Shown in pieces: positions 16,859 to 24,362 of a stretch of DNA of 40,021 bases. Position 1 is the stretch's first letter. Every line of letters begins with the position of its first letter. Under the pieces are notes generated by a model. That model did not search any database. It saw nothing but the letters and a program-made list of their open reading frames with translations, and had not been told where the DNA came from. This DNA is from Pedobacter schmidteae (GTDB lineage: Bacteria; Bacteroidota; Bacteroidia; Sphingobacteriales; Sphingobacteriaceae), in contig CAMDKO010000017.1 of NCBI GenBank assembly GCA_945901155.1, positions 1 to 40,021 of the forward strand. The letters run 5' to 3'. The position numbers and the translations under genes were made by a program.

Positions 16859-18304
16859 ATGCCATTCAAAAACAACAGGAACAGTCGGGACGACAAATCC
16901 GAAAAATCAAAACGTACTTCTGGTTCGTCTGCAAAAAGTAATTCTTTTAAATCTGACAGAACTGAAAGTACAAATAACACAAAGAAAAAATTGTTTTCGG
17001 ATGATTCAAAAAAGTCGTTTAAAGGCGGTTTTAAAAAGACAGATGATAAACCAGGATCAAATTTCTCTTCCGAGAAAAGAAGTCCGAAAAGCTTTGGCCG
17101 TTCAGGTGGAACTGAAGAAAGACCATCAGGAGAGCGTTCATATAACAGAAAGCCTTTGGGCGAAAAATCATACGGCGAAAAGCCACAAAGTGACAAGTCA
17201 CGAAGTGACAAGCCATACGATACCAGATCATCAAGAGAGAAAAGGCCATTCGCCGACAGACCGCAGGGCGACAAGCCACAAAGTGACAGGCCATATGGTA
17301 ACAGACCTTCTGGTGAGAAAAGACCATTCGGCGAAAAATCTCAAAGTGACAAACCGCAGGGCGATAAGCAACAAGGTGGCAAGCCATTCGCGGCCCGCGA
17401 AAATAAATATTCAGATAAAAAGGCTTCAACAAAAAGATTTAACGATAAGCCATTCAAATCAAGGGTTAAAGAAGAATATTCTTCATCCGATCGTTCTAAA
17501 TCAAGATCGGATGATCAAAAATGGAGCTCCGAAGAACGGTTTGTAAATAAACGCAGTAAAAAACCGACACCTCTTAAGGAAGATGACGGCCTCATTCGCT
17601 TAAACCGTTTCATTGCAAATGCAGGTATCTGCTCCAGGCGTAAAGCCGATGAATTGATTGCAGCAGGAGTGGTTTCTGTAAATGGCGAGCCCGTAACTGA
17701 ACTCGGTTTTAAGGTAGATCCTGCTAAAGATTCTGTTCGCTATAACGGGGAGTCGTTGAAGCGGGAAAGAAATGTTTATGTATTATTAAACAAGCCTAAA
17801 GATTATATTACGACTACAGACGATCCGCAGGAGCGTAAGACAGTGATGAGTCTGGTTGAAAAAGCATCACGTGAACGAATCTATCCTGTAGGGCGACTAG
17901 ACCGCAACACAACCGGTTTGCTATTGATGACCAATGATGGTGACCTTGCCGAGAAATTATCTCATCCCCGAAATAACATCACTAAACTTTATCAGGTTGA
18001 ACTGAATAAGAGTTTATCCCAGGGCGATATGAATAAGATCGCATTTGGTGTTGAACTAGAAGACGGCTTGATTAAGCCTGATCAGGTAAGTTATGTAGTT
18101 GGAGGAAGTAAGAAAGAGGTTGGGATTCAGATTCATAGCGGAAAAAATAGAGTGGTACGCAGGATCTTCGAAAGCCTTGGTTATGAAGTTGTGAAACTTG
18201 ACCGCGTGGTGTATTCACACCTGACTAAAAAGGATCTCCCAAGAGGAAGATGGAGATACCTGGAGGAAAAAGAAATTATTCAGCTTAAACACCTGATCAA
18301 ATAA
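16859..18304 (+). CDS. RluB/RsuA-type pseudouridine synthase with long disordered N-terminal arm
   Basis: 481 residues in two very different parts. Residues 1-243 are low in hydrophobics and rich in S, K, D, R, G, P; residues about 88-178 are loose repeats of Q-S/G-D-K/R-P and SGEKRPFGEK type. Residues 244-305 are an S4 RNA-binding domain (RLNRFIANAGICSRRKADELI), and 306-470 a RsuA/RluB catalytic domain with GRLDRNTTGLLL (catalytic Asp348) and KNRVVRRIFESLGY. The enzyme should modify a uridine of 23S rRNA (RluB-like position), inferred from the family. The arm could aid RNA or ribosome binding. A hairpin terminator follows directly. Confidence 0.9.
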   Translation: MPFKNNRNSRDDKSEKSKRTSGSSAKSNSFKSDRTESTNNTKKKLFSDDSKKSFKGGFKKTDDKPGSNFSSEKRSPKSFGRSGGTEERPSGERSYNRKPLGEKSYGEKPQSDKSRSDKPYDTRSSREKRPFADRPQGDKPQSDRPYGNRPSGEKRPFGEKSQSDKPQGDKQQGGKPFAARENKYSDKKASTKRFNDKPFKSRVKEEYSSSDRSKSRSDDQKWSSEERFVNKRSKKPTPLKEDDGLIRLNRFIANAGICSRRKADELIAAGVVSVNGEPVTELGFKVDPAKDSVRYNGESLKRERNVYVLLNKPKDYITTTDDPQERKTVMSLVEKASRERIYPVGRLDRNTTGLLLMTNDGDLAEKLSHPRNNITKLYQVELNKSLSQGDMNKIAFGVELEDGLIKPDQVSYVVGGSKKEVGIQIHSGKNRVVRRIFESLGYEVVKLDRVVYSHLTKKDLPRGRWRYLEEKEIIQLKHLIK

Positions 18305-18310
18305 GATTGC

Positions 18311-18340
18311 ATGCCTTCAGCGAAACCTGAAGGCATTTTT
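18311..18340 (+). terminator. Terminator after the pseudouridine synthase gene
   Basis: ATGCCTTCAG (18311-18320) pairs with CTGAAGGCAT (18327-18336), loop of 6, followed by TTTT. Confidence 0.82.
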
Positions 18341-18342
18341 GT

Positions 18343-18350
18343 TAATTTTG
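18343..18350 (+). promoter_or_regulatory. -7 element abutting the tatD start
   Basis: TAATTTTG is followed by TACC and then the ATG at 18355, the same 4-bp spacing as at lipA. It lies just after the preceding terminator. No -33 partner is clear. Confidence 0.4.
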
Positions 18351-18354
18351 TACC

Positions 18355-19122
18355 ATGATCTTAACCGACACGCATACTCATTTATATTACGAAACAGATC
18401 CAGAAAAATTGTCCGATCTGATTCAAAGAAGCCTTGAAAATAAGGTTTACAGGCTGTTTCTTCCTAACGTAGATTCTGAATCTATTCCTTTAGTTTTTGG
18501 TTTATCAGAACGGTATCCCGACCATTGTTTCCCGATGCTCGGACTCCATCCCTGCGATGTGAAGGCGAATTATAAAGAAGAGCTTGATAGTATTAGTAAG
18601 GAAATTGCTCAACGAAAGGTTTATGCAATAGGTGAGATAGGAATTGACCTTCATTGGGATAAATCAACATTAAGTATACAGCAGGAAGCTTTCCGGACCC
18701 AAATCGATTGGGCAAAGAATTCAGATCTGCCCATTGTGATACATTGCCGTGAAGCTTTTGATGAGATCTTTGAGATCTTGAACGAATTGAAGGATGATAA
18801 GCTCAGGGGGATTTTTCATTGCTTTTCTGGCACTTTAGAACAAGCACATAAAGTAATCGGACTTGGATTTTACTTGGGCATTGGCGGAGTGCTCACCTAT
18901 AAGAACTCCGGTTTGGATAAAGTGATACAGGATGTTTCATTGGAGCATCTCGTTCTTGAAACTGATTCTCCATACCTAACGCCTGTTCCTTTTCGGGGCA
19001 AGCCGAATGAAAGTAGTTATCTGGTTTATATAGCGCAGAAATTGGCCGATATAAAGCAGGTTAGTTTGGAGGAGATTGCTGAAGTGACAACGCGGAATTC
19101 CAGATTGGTGTTTGGGGTTTAG
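18355..19122 (+). CDS. TatD family metal-dependent hydrolase
   Basis: 255 residues, TIM-barrel TatD family. Metal ligands visible: DTHTH (residues 5-9), GEIGID with its Glu, IVIHCREAF, FHCFSGT and ETDSPYL with the final Asp. TatD-type enzymes act as 3'-5' DNA exonucleases or deacylases; the substrate here cannot be fixed from sequence. It is called TatD-family rather than tatD because paralogues (YcfH, YjjV) look alike. It sits alone after the pseudouridine synthase, separated by a terminator and with a -7 box 4 bp before the ATG. Confidence 0.9.
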   Translation: MILTDTHTHLYYETDPEKLSDLIQRSLENKVYRLFLPNVDSESIPLVFGLSERYPDHCFPMLGLHPCDVKANYKEELDSISKEIAQRKVYAIGEIGIDLHWDKSTLSIQQEAFRTQIDWAKNSDLPIVIHCREAFDEIFEILNELKDDKLRGIFHCFSGTLEQAHKVIGLGFYLGIGGVLTYKNSGLDKVIQDVSLEHLVLETDSPYLTPVPFRGKPNESSYLVYIAQKLADIKQVSLEEIAEVTTRNSRLVFGV

Positions 19123-19601
19123 GGTTTATTTGGTTTAAGTTTGCTTGGTGGTTCCCACCAAGCATGTATAATTTCATTCCGCTCATAGCCGCGGGGGCCT
19201 TACCTTTTTCTGTAGCCCGCCCGGATGAAATCCGTTCGGACGGGCAAAAAAGTACCAATGCCGAGGCGGCACGACGAGACCATGAGTGCCTTTAAAAAAC
19301 AATAAACTACACCGAATAATCCCACCGCTGCGCCTGCTGCTATGAAAGATTCTGCGAGGGCTAGGACAGTAATTGCCGCACACTCCCGATAGCTATCGGG
19401 ACAAGGCGGAAAAGCGGTTATTAAAGGTCTGTGTCCGTAGGACTCCTTTGGAGCTAGCGTGTCGGATAAAAAATAATTGTGCTTCACCATCTTGCGCGGC
19501 ATTGGACAGGGCTTAAGCTCTAATTTCACCTCAAAATAATTATTCCGCGCTAGCTGAGATTTTATTAATTTGGCATTAAATTATATCCATAAAAGAGTAA
19601 A
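19123..19601. repeat. Gene-free, GC-richer, hairpin-dense intergenic segment (probable dispersed repeat composite)
   Basis: Nearly 480 bp without a believable gene; the short minus-strand frames here show no protein-like pattern. It is visibly richer in G and C than flanking genes. It contains a 10-bp hairpin TGCTTGGTGG/CCACCAAGCA (19142-19164), an imperfect GCCCG... CGGGC hairpin (19215-19245), the 18-bp perfect palindrome TCCCGATAGCTATCGGGA (19384-19401), and two GCTAGC-containing fragments (19452-19465 and 19546-19558) that resemble the REP family at 21841-26612. I think such segments recur in Sphingobacteria, but cannot verify this here. Confidence 0.5.
19384..19401. repeat. Perfect 18-bp palindrome TCCCGATAGCTATCGGGA
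   Basis: An exact palindrome inside the gene-free segment. I recall CCCGATAGCTATCGGG as an over-represented word in some Bacteroidota genomes; this needs a genome count to confirm. Confidence 0.55.
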
Positions 19602-20480
19602 ATGAAAAGTAGAATACTTTGTTTTGGCGAAATGTTATGGGATATTTTTCCCGACGGAGCAATTCCCGGCGGTGCGCCAATGAATGTCGCTATTAGCCTC
19701 AATAAATTAGGGTCTGATGTATTCATGTTAAGCAGTTGCGGAAAAGATAAGCATGGAGAAAACCTGCTTGAATACCTCCGTGAAAACGGCCTTTCTACCC
19801 AGTTTATTCAGCAGAACAAGTACCCAACAGGACTTGTGAATGTGCATCTCTCAGATCAAAAGGACGCCAGTTATGAAATTGTTTTTCCGTCAGCATGGGA
19901 TTATATAGAGCAAGTGGAAGCTCTTCCAGAATTTGATGTTCTGGTTTATGGAAGCCTTTCTTGCCGAAATAAAGTTTCTTTTGAAACATTAATAGGTTTA
20001 TTAGATACCGGGGCACTTAAGGTTTTCGACGTGAATTTCCGTCCTCCTTTTGTAGATCAGGATAGTGTTGAACAACTGCTTAAGAAATCAGATGTGGTAA
20101 AAATGAACCATGAGGAACTTTTACAATTATCAGCATGGAACGGATTTGATTCCACCGATTTGGAATTAGCGGCAGACTTTGTTTTTAAAAACTATTCACT
20201 CAAGATACTCTGTGTGACGCTTGGTGCCGAGGGTGCATTTTTGAAAACACCGAATGAAAAATTATATCAGAATGGATTTGTTGTAGATACCAAAGATACT
20301 GTTGGAGCTGGAGATGCTTTCCTTGCGGGATTTATCCACCAGTATATGGACGATAAACCGCTGGATGATGCCCTTAAATTTGCTTGCCAGCTTGGGGCTT
20401 GGGTTGCATCCCAAAAAGGGGCAAATCCTCCTTTTATTAATGAGAATATGGAGAAACTTTCAGAAAGAAAAATAAATTAA
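19602..20480 (+). CDS. PfkB-family carbohydrate kinase (probable fructokinase)
   Basis: 292 residues of the ribokinase/PfkB fold. N-terminal LCFGEMLWDIFPDG and PGGAPMNVAISLNKLG (residues 22-37) bind the sugar; C-terminal DTVGAGDAFLAGF (232-244) holds the anion hole and catalytic Asp238. The FGE(M/L)LWD opening is typical of fructokinases. It ends 7 bp before a sugar porter gene, so the pair likely imports and phosphorylates a hexose, probably fructose. That substrate is an inference; mannose or another ketose is possible. No regulator gene adjoins the pair. Confidence 0.87.
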   Translation: MKSRILCFGEMLWDIFPDGAIPGGAPMNVAISLNKLGSDVFMLSSCGKDKHGENLLEYLRENGLSTQFIQQNKYPTGLVNVHLSDQKDASYEIVFPSAWDYIEQVEALPEFDVLVYGSLSCRNKVSFETLIGLLDTGALKVFDVNFRPPFVDQDSVEQLLKKSDVVKMNHEELLQLSAWNGFDSTDLELAADFVFKNYSLKILCVTLGAEGAFLKTPNEKLYQNGFVVDTKDTVGAGDAFLAGFIHQYMDDKPLDDALKFACQLGAWVASQKGANPPFINENMEKLSERKIN

Positions 20481-20487
20481 TATCAAA

Positions 20488-21816
20488 ATGGGCAAACAAT
20501 ATTTTTTGTACAAAAGCGCGGTTGTGGCCTCACTTGCAGGCTTCCTTTTCGGCTTTGATACAGTGGTAATTTCAGGTGTGGAACAGACCATTCAAAAACT
20601 TTGGGGACTAAATAGTATGTTACATGGGCTGGTTATTAGTATGGCTCTTTGGGGCACTGTTATTGGTTCCCTGATCGGCGGATGGCCTACTGAATATTTT
20701 GGCAGGAAAAAAACCTTGCTTTGGGTAGGCCTGCTATACCTGGTGTCGGCCCTCGGCTCTGCTTTGACTACTGAGGTTTATTCGTTTATGATTTTCAGAT
20801 TCATAGGAGGGCTCGGTGTGGGTATATCGACAGTTGCAGCGCCAATGTTTATTTCTGAGATAGCTCCGCCAAAATATCGGGGACGGCTTACGGGTATGTT
20901 TCAGTTTAATATCGTATTTGGAATCCTTATTGCTTTTCTGTCCAATTCCTTGCTGGGAGATATCGGCGAAAATTCCTGGCGCTGGATGTTAGGTGTACAG
21001 GCATTTCCGGCCTTTATTTTTACCCTTTTGTGTATCGGTTTGCCCGAAAGCCCACGCTGGCTGATCGTTCGTAAAAATAATTTGAATGCTGGCCTGGCGG
21101 TGCTTAAAAAGACAAGCCCTAGTTCTTCTGAAGAAGAGGTCAAGCTTTTATATAATCAAATTATAGCCTCTGCAAATGAAAAAAAACAGCCTCGTGCGCT
21201 GTTTACCCGTCGCTTGCTCAAGCCCATTCTCCTGGCCTTTTTCATTGCCTTTTTTAATCAGCTTTCGGGGATCAATGCCATCCTTTATTTTGCACCGCGA
21301 ATTTTTCAAATGGCCGGACTTGAATCACAAGCCGCTCTTTTGCAATCTGTAGGTTTAGGCATCACTAATTTGATATTTACATTTGTTGGATTATGGCTCA
21401 TTGACCTTCTGGGACGCAGAAAATTGCTTTACATTGGTTCCTTTGGTTATATCTTCTCCTTGGGGCTGACAACCTGGGCTTTCGCTTCAGGAAATGTAGG
21501 AATGGTGCCTTTATACATTTTTGCCTTCATCTCTTCCCATGCCATCGGTCAGGGCGCTGTTATTTGGGTGTTCATCAGTGAGATCTTCCCTAACAGGCAA
21601 CGCGCATTTGGTCAGTCGCTTGGCAGTTTCACTCATTGGCTTTTTGCAGCTCTGATAACCCTGGTTTTTCCCCTGATGACAGAAGTGTTCAAACCAGAGG
21701 TCATATTTGGGTTGTTTTTAGGAATGATGGTGCTGCAGTTACTCTGGGTTTTCCTTTTTGTCCCGGAAACTAAAGGTGTTCCTCTGGAAGAAATGGAAGA
21801 TCGTATGAAAAATTAA
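20488..21816 (+). CDS. MFS sugar porter (SP family)
   Basis: 442 residues with about 12 membrane helices and the sugar porter signatures: GFLFGFDTVVISG (residues 18-30, TM1), the R/K-rich loop after TM2 (GRKKTLLW), PESPRWL at the end of TM6, the mid-protein QLSGINAILYFAP in TM7, GRRKLL after TM8, and PETKG near the C-terminus. It is a proton or facilitated transporter for a monosaccharide in the inner membrane. It is translationally close (7 bp) to the kinase upstream. Downstream lies a REP pair that may protect the 3' end of the transcript. Confidence 0.92.
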   Translation: MGKQYFLYKSAVVASLAGFLFGFDTVVISGVEQTIQKLWGLNSMLHGLVISMALWGTVIGSLIGGWPTEYFGRKKTLLWVGLLYLVSALGSALTTEVYSFMIFRFIGGLGVGISTVAAPMFISEIAPPKYRGRLTGMFQFNIVFGILIAFLSNSLLGDIGENSWRWMLGVQAFPAFIFTLLCIGLPESPRWLIVRKNNLNAGLAVLKKTSPSSSEEEVKLLYNQIIASANEKKQPRALFTRRLLKPILLAFFIAFFNQLSGINAILYFAPRIFQMAGLESQAALLQSVGLGITNLIFTFVGLWLIDLLGRRKLLYIGSFGYIFSLGLTTWAFASGNVGMVPLYIFAFISSHAIGQGAVIWVFISEIFPNRQRAFGQSLGSFTHWLFAALITLVFPLMTEVFKPEVIFGLFLGMMVLQLLWVFLFVPETKGVPLEEMEDRMKN

Positions 21817-21840
21817 TTCTTTTAGGAGGACTCTTTCCAA

Positions 21841-21867
21841 TGCTGGCGCATGCGTGCCGCGTGTGCC
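21841..21867 (+). repeat. REP-like element, copy a
   Basis: Divergent copy: GCTGG followed by a 9-bp stem GCGCATGCG/CGCGTGTGC with two G-T pairs and loop TGC. It forms an inverted pair with the copy at 21913-21938, about 45 bp away. Confidence 0.7.
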
Positions 21868-21912
21868 AAACAAGAAAAAGTATACTTAAATCTAGTAGTT
21901 AGATTGAATATA

Positions 21913-21938
21913 GCAAGCGCGGCACGCGCGTGCTAGCT
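21913..21938 (-). repeat. REP-like element, copy b (inverted)
   Basis: On the minus strand: AGCTA, then the stem GCACGCGCG/CGCGCTTGC with loop TGC. Compared with other copies one A-T pair is replaced by G-C, which keeps the stem; one C-T mismatch occurs. Confidence 0.65.
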
Positions 21939-21976
21939 GAGAAAAATTCCTTAAATTAGCTCCATATACATTTACA

Positions 21977-23011
21977 GTGGCAAAACCTATACTCGTACTA
22001 AAATTTGGAACTGCATCAATCACCACCACAGATGGTGAGCTTGATGAGTTAGTGATTGAAGAAATAGCTCGGCAGGTGGCATTGATCCATAAGGAATATG
22101 ACCTGGTGATTGTTTCATCGGGAGCCGTTGCCGCCGGAAAGAAGTTTCTAAAGAATTATGGAGGCACGCTGAATGAGAAGAAAGCTGCTGCATCTGTTGG
22201 AAATCCACTTTTATTAAATACATACGCCAAATATTTTACACCACATGGCATTGCCATTGCGCAAAGTCTGTGTGAACGCCATCATTTTTCGAATCGTGAT
22301 CAGTTCCTGCAGCTTAAGCGAACCTATGAGGAACTTTGGGCAAGTAATATTATCCCGATTGCTAATGAGAATGATGTAGTGAGCAACCTAGAATTGAAAT
22401 TTTCTGATAATGATGAGTTAGCCACACTAATCGCTGTTGGGTTTGGTGCTTCGCAGGTCTTGTTCAGCACTTCGGTTCCTGGTGTTTTGGATGGGCATGG
22501 CAAAGTGATTACGGAGCTCGATACCAGCGATAAAAAAATTCTCTTATTAGCGAATAAGGAAAAATCTGCTTCTGGTTTAGGGGGCATGACCTCTAAATTG
22601 AATTTTGCCCGCTTGGCTAATCAAATGGGAATCCGCGTGGTTATATTCGGTATCCGAACTGATAATGGGATCATTAAAGCATTAGAAGGTTCAACAGGTA
22701 CTTTATGCCTGCCCCAGAAAAGTGATCTTTCAGCACGTAAAAAGTGGCTAGCCAGTGGAAGTCTTGTTCGTGGCCGGATTCAAATTGATGCGGGGGCATG
22801 TAAAGCGTTGAAAGACAGGCATAGTCTGCTTGCTGTTGGAATTAAGAAAGTACTGACCGGTTTTGAGAATGGTGAGATCATTGAGATTCTTGATGAAGAC
22901 AATAATGCGGTAGCGGTTGCTATTGCAAAGATTGATTCAACAACTTTGACCAAGGATACTAAAGTAAAAAACCTGGAAGTGGCGCATGCCGATAATATTG
23001 TTTTACTGTAA
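21977..23011 (+). CDS. proB: Glutamate 5-kinase ProB
   Basis: 344 residues starting at GTG (21977). It phosphorylates L-glutamate in the first step of proline synthesis. Amino acid kinase domain: LVLKFGTASIT (residues 6-16), VIVSSGAVAAG, ENDVVS, FSDNDELATLIA, and SASGLGGMTSKL. The last ~90 residues form a PUA domain (GSLVRGRIQIDAGACKAL to the end), as in long ProB proteins. proA follows after 9 bp. Feedback inhibition by proline is usual for the family. The upstream region carries a REP pair rather than a recognisable promoter. Confidence 0.95.
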   Translation: MAKPILVLKFGTASITTTDGELDELVIEEIARQVALIHKEYDLVIVSSGAVAAGKKFLKNYGGTLNEKKAAASVGNPLLLNTYAKYFTPHGIAIAQSLCERHHFSNRDQFLQLKRTYEELWASNIIPIANENDVVSNLELKFSDNDELATLIAVGFGASQVLFSTSVPGVLDGHGKVITELDTSDKKILLLANKEKSASGLGGMTSKLNFARLANQMGIRVVIFGIRTDNGIIKALEGSTGTLCLPQKSDLSARKKWLASGSLVRGRIQIDAGACKALKDRHSLLAVGIKKVLTGFENGEIIEILDEDNNAVAVAIAKIDSTTLTKDTKVKNLEVAHADNIVLL

Positions 23012-23020
23012 ACTTTGACC

Positions 23021-24268
23021 ATGGAATCGATCCAATCTCTACTTGAACATGCCTCGCAGGCAACCATCGCAGCCAAGCTTTTAAGTGATGATAAAAAAGC
23101 AGATATACTGAGATCTCTGGCAGCAAAGATCAGGGAAAACACGGCTACTATTAGTGCTCAAAATAAATTGGATCTGAACCAAATGTCTGATTCTGATCCT
23201 AAGAAAGACCGTTTATTACTATCTCCAGCTAGGATTGAAGATCTTGCAAAGAGTGTGGAAGATATTGCTGCATTGCCTGATCCAAGTAATCGTTTGCTTT
23301 CTGAGCGGATTATGGATAATGGACTTCTTGTTCAGAAAATAACGGTCCCGCTGGGCGTAGTAGGCGTAATTTATGAATCGAGGCCCAACGTGACCATTGA
23401 TGTTGCCGCTTTATGCATTCAATCGGGTAATGTTTGTGTTTTGAGAGGTGGCACCGATGCTTTTTATACCAATACATTTTTGGTTAAATTGATTCAAGAG
23501 GTTCTGGCAAGTTTTAATCTAGATGTGAATATTGTTCAGTTGCTGCCTACCGACAGAAAATTCATGCCCGAACTGCTCACGGCCACTAAATATGTAGATA
23601 TTTTAATTCCTCGTGGCTCACAGCAATTGATTGATTATGTACGCGAGCATGCTTCAGTACCTGTAATTGAGACTGGGGCTGGCGTTTGCCATACGTATGT
23701 GGAAACTTCTGCTGATCTTGAAAGTGCAGCTACAATCGTAACCAATGCCAAGGTATCCCGTCCATCAGTTTGTAATTCACTGGATACGGTCATCGCAGAT
23801 AGAGAAATTTTAGCACCCTTGCTGAGTCTTTTGGCTCCCAAACTGCAGGCCTATCAGGTAGAGATCTTTGCTGATCCGGAGTCATACACTATTTTGAAGC
23901 AGCTGAATTATCCATTTCTAAAAGAAGCGGTAGAAGTAGACTTTGGTCGCGAATTTCTTGATTTTAAATGTTCTGTAAAAACGGTTGCCGGATTTGATGA
24001 GGCAGCAAAACATATCCATAAATTCTCTTCTAAACATTCGGAAGCAATCATTTCCAAAAATATGGAGTACTGTGAACGCTTTCTGAATGAGGTAGATGCC
24101 GCGGCAGTTTTTACTAATGCTTCAACACGATTTACGGATGGCGGAGTATTTGGACTTGGAGCTGAGATTGGAATCTCTACCCAAAAATTGCATGCCCGTG
24201 GTCCTTTTGCACTTGAAAAACTGGTGACTGAAAAATGGATCATACGTGGCCAAGGTCAGGTTAGATAA
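23021..24268 (+). CDS. proA: Glutamate-5-semialdehyde dehydrogenase ProA
   Basis: 415 residues from the ATG at 23021 (a TTG two codons earlier is the alternative). It reduces glutamyl-5-phosphate with NADPH. Motifs: GVIYESRPNVTIDVA (residues 115-129), VLRGGTDA (140-147), IETGAGVCHTYV (216-227), and the catalytic Cys251 in RPSVCNSLDTV. The C-terminal GGVFGLGAEIGISTQKLHARGP is the family's signature end. It forms an operon with proB; proC is not in the window. Two REP elements follow the stop codon. Confidence 0.95.
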   Translation: MESIQSLLEHASQATIAAKLLSDDKKADILRSLAAKIRENTATISAQNKLDLNQMSDSDPKKDRLLLSPARIEDLAKSVEDIAALPDPSNRLLSERIMDNGLLVQKITVPLGVVGVIYESRPNVTIDVAALCIQSGNVCVLRGGTDAFYTNTFLVKLIQEVLASFNLDVNIVQLLPTDRKFMPELLTATKYVDILIPRGSQQLIDYVREHASVPVIETGAGVCHTYVETSADLESAATIVTNAKVSRPSVCNSLDTVIADREILAPLLSLLAPKLQAYQVEIFADPESYTILKQLNYPFLKEAVEVDFGREFLDFKCSVKTVAGFDEAAKHIHKFSSKHSEAIISKNMEYCERFLNEVDAAAVFTNASTRFTDGGVFGLGAEIGISTQKLHARGPFALEKLVTEKWIIRGQGQVR

Positions 24269-24273
24269 GATAC

Positions 24274-24299
24274 GCTAGCGCACGCGTGTCGCGTGTGCT
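24274..24299 (+). repeat. REP-like element, copy c
   Basis: GCTA followed by a 9-bp stem GCGCACGCG/CGCGTGTGC (one G-T pair) with loop TGT, then T. It is identical over 26 bp to the copy at 25879-25904 and to the reverse complement of 26587-26612. It lies 6 bp after the proA stop. Confidence 0.85.
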
Positions 24300-24320
24300 T
24301 TATTAATTAAATAATACCTT

Positions 24321-24348
24321 GCTAGCGTACACGCGGTACGCGTGTGCT
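24321..24348 (+). repeat. REP-like element, copy d
   Basis: Same orientation as copy c and 47 bp further on. The left arm differs (GTACACGCG) and the loop is GTA, but a 9-bp stem is kept with the wobble pair moved by one position, which points to selection on the hairpin. Confidence 0.75.
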
Positions 24349-24362
24349 CATAAAAAACCAAT

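Noticed and set aside
16824-17546. Long alternative reading frames on both strands inside the pseudouridine synthase N-terminal region
   Set aside because: They arise from the repetitive, low-complexity coding of the disordered arm; the frame from 16859 connects to the conserved S4 and catalytic domains.
19183-19529. Minus-strand open frames in the gene-free GC-rich segment
   Set aside because: No recognisable protein pattern, no start context, and they cross the hairpins; better explained as openness caused by higher GC content.
22780-23142. Minus-strand frames of 87-120 residues opposite proB and proA
   Set aside because: Mirror frames of well-supported genes, with low-complexity serine/leucine-rich products.
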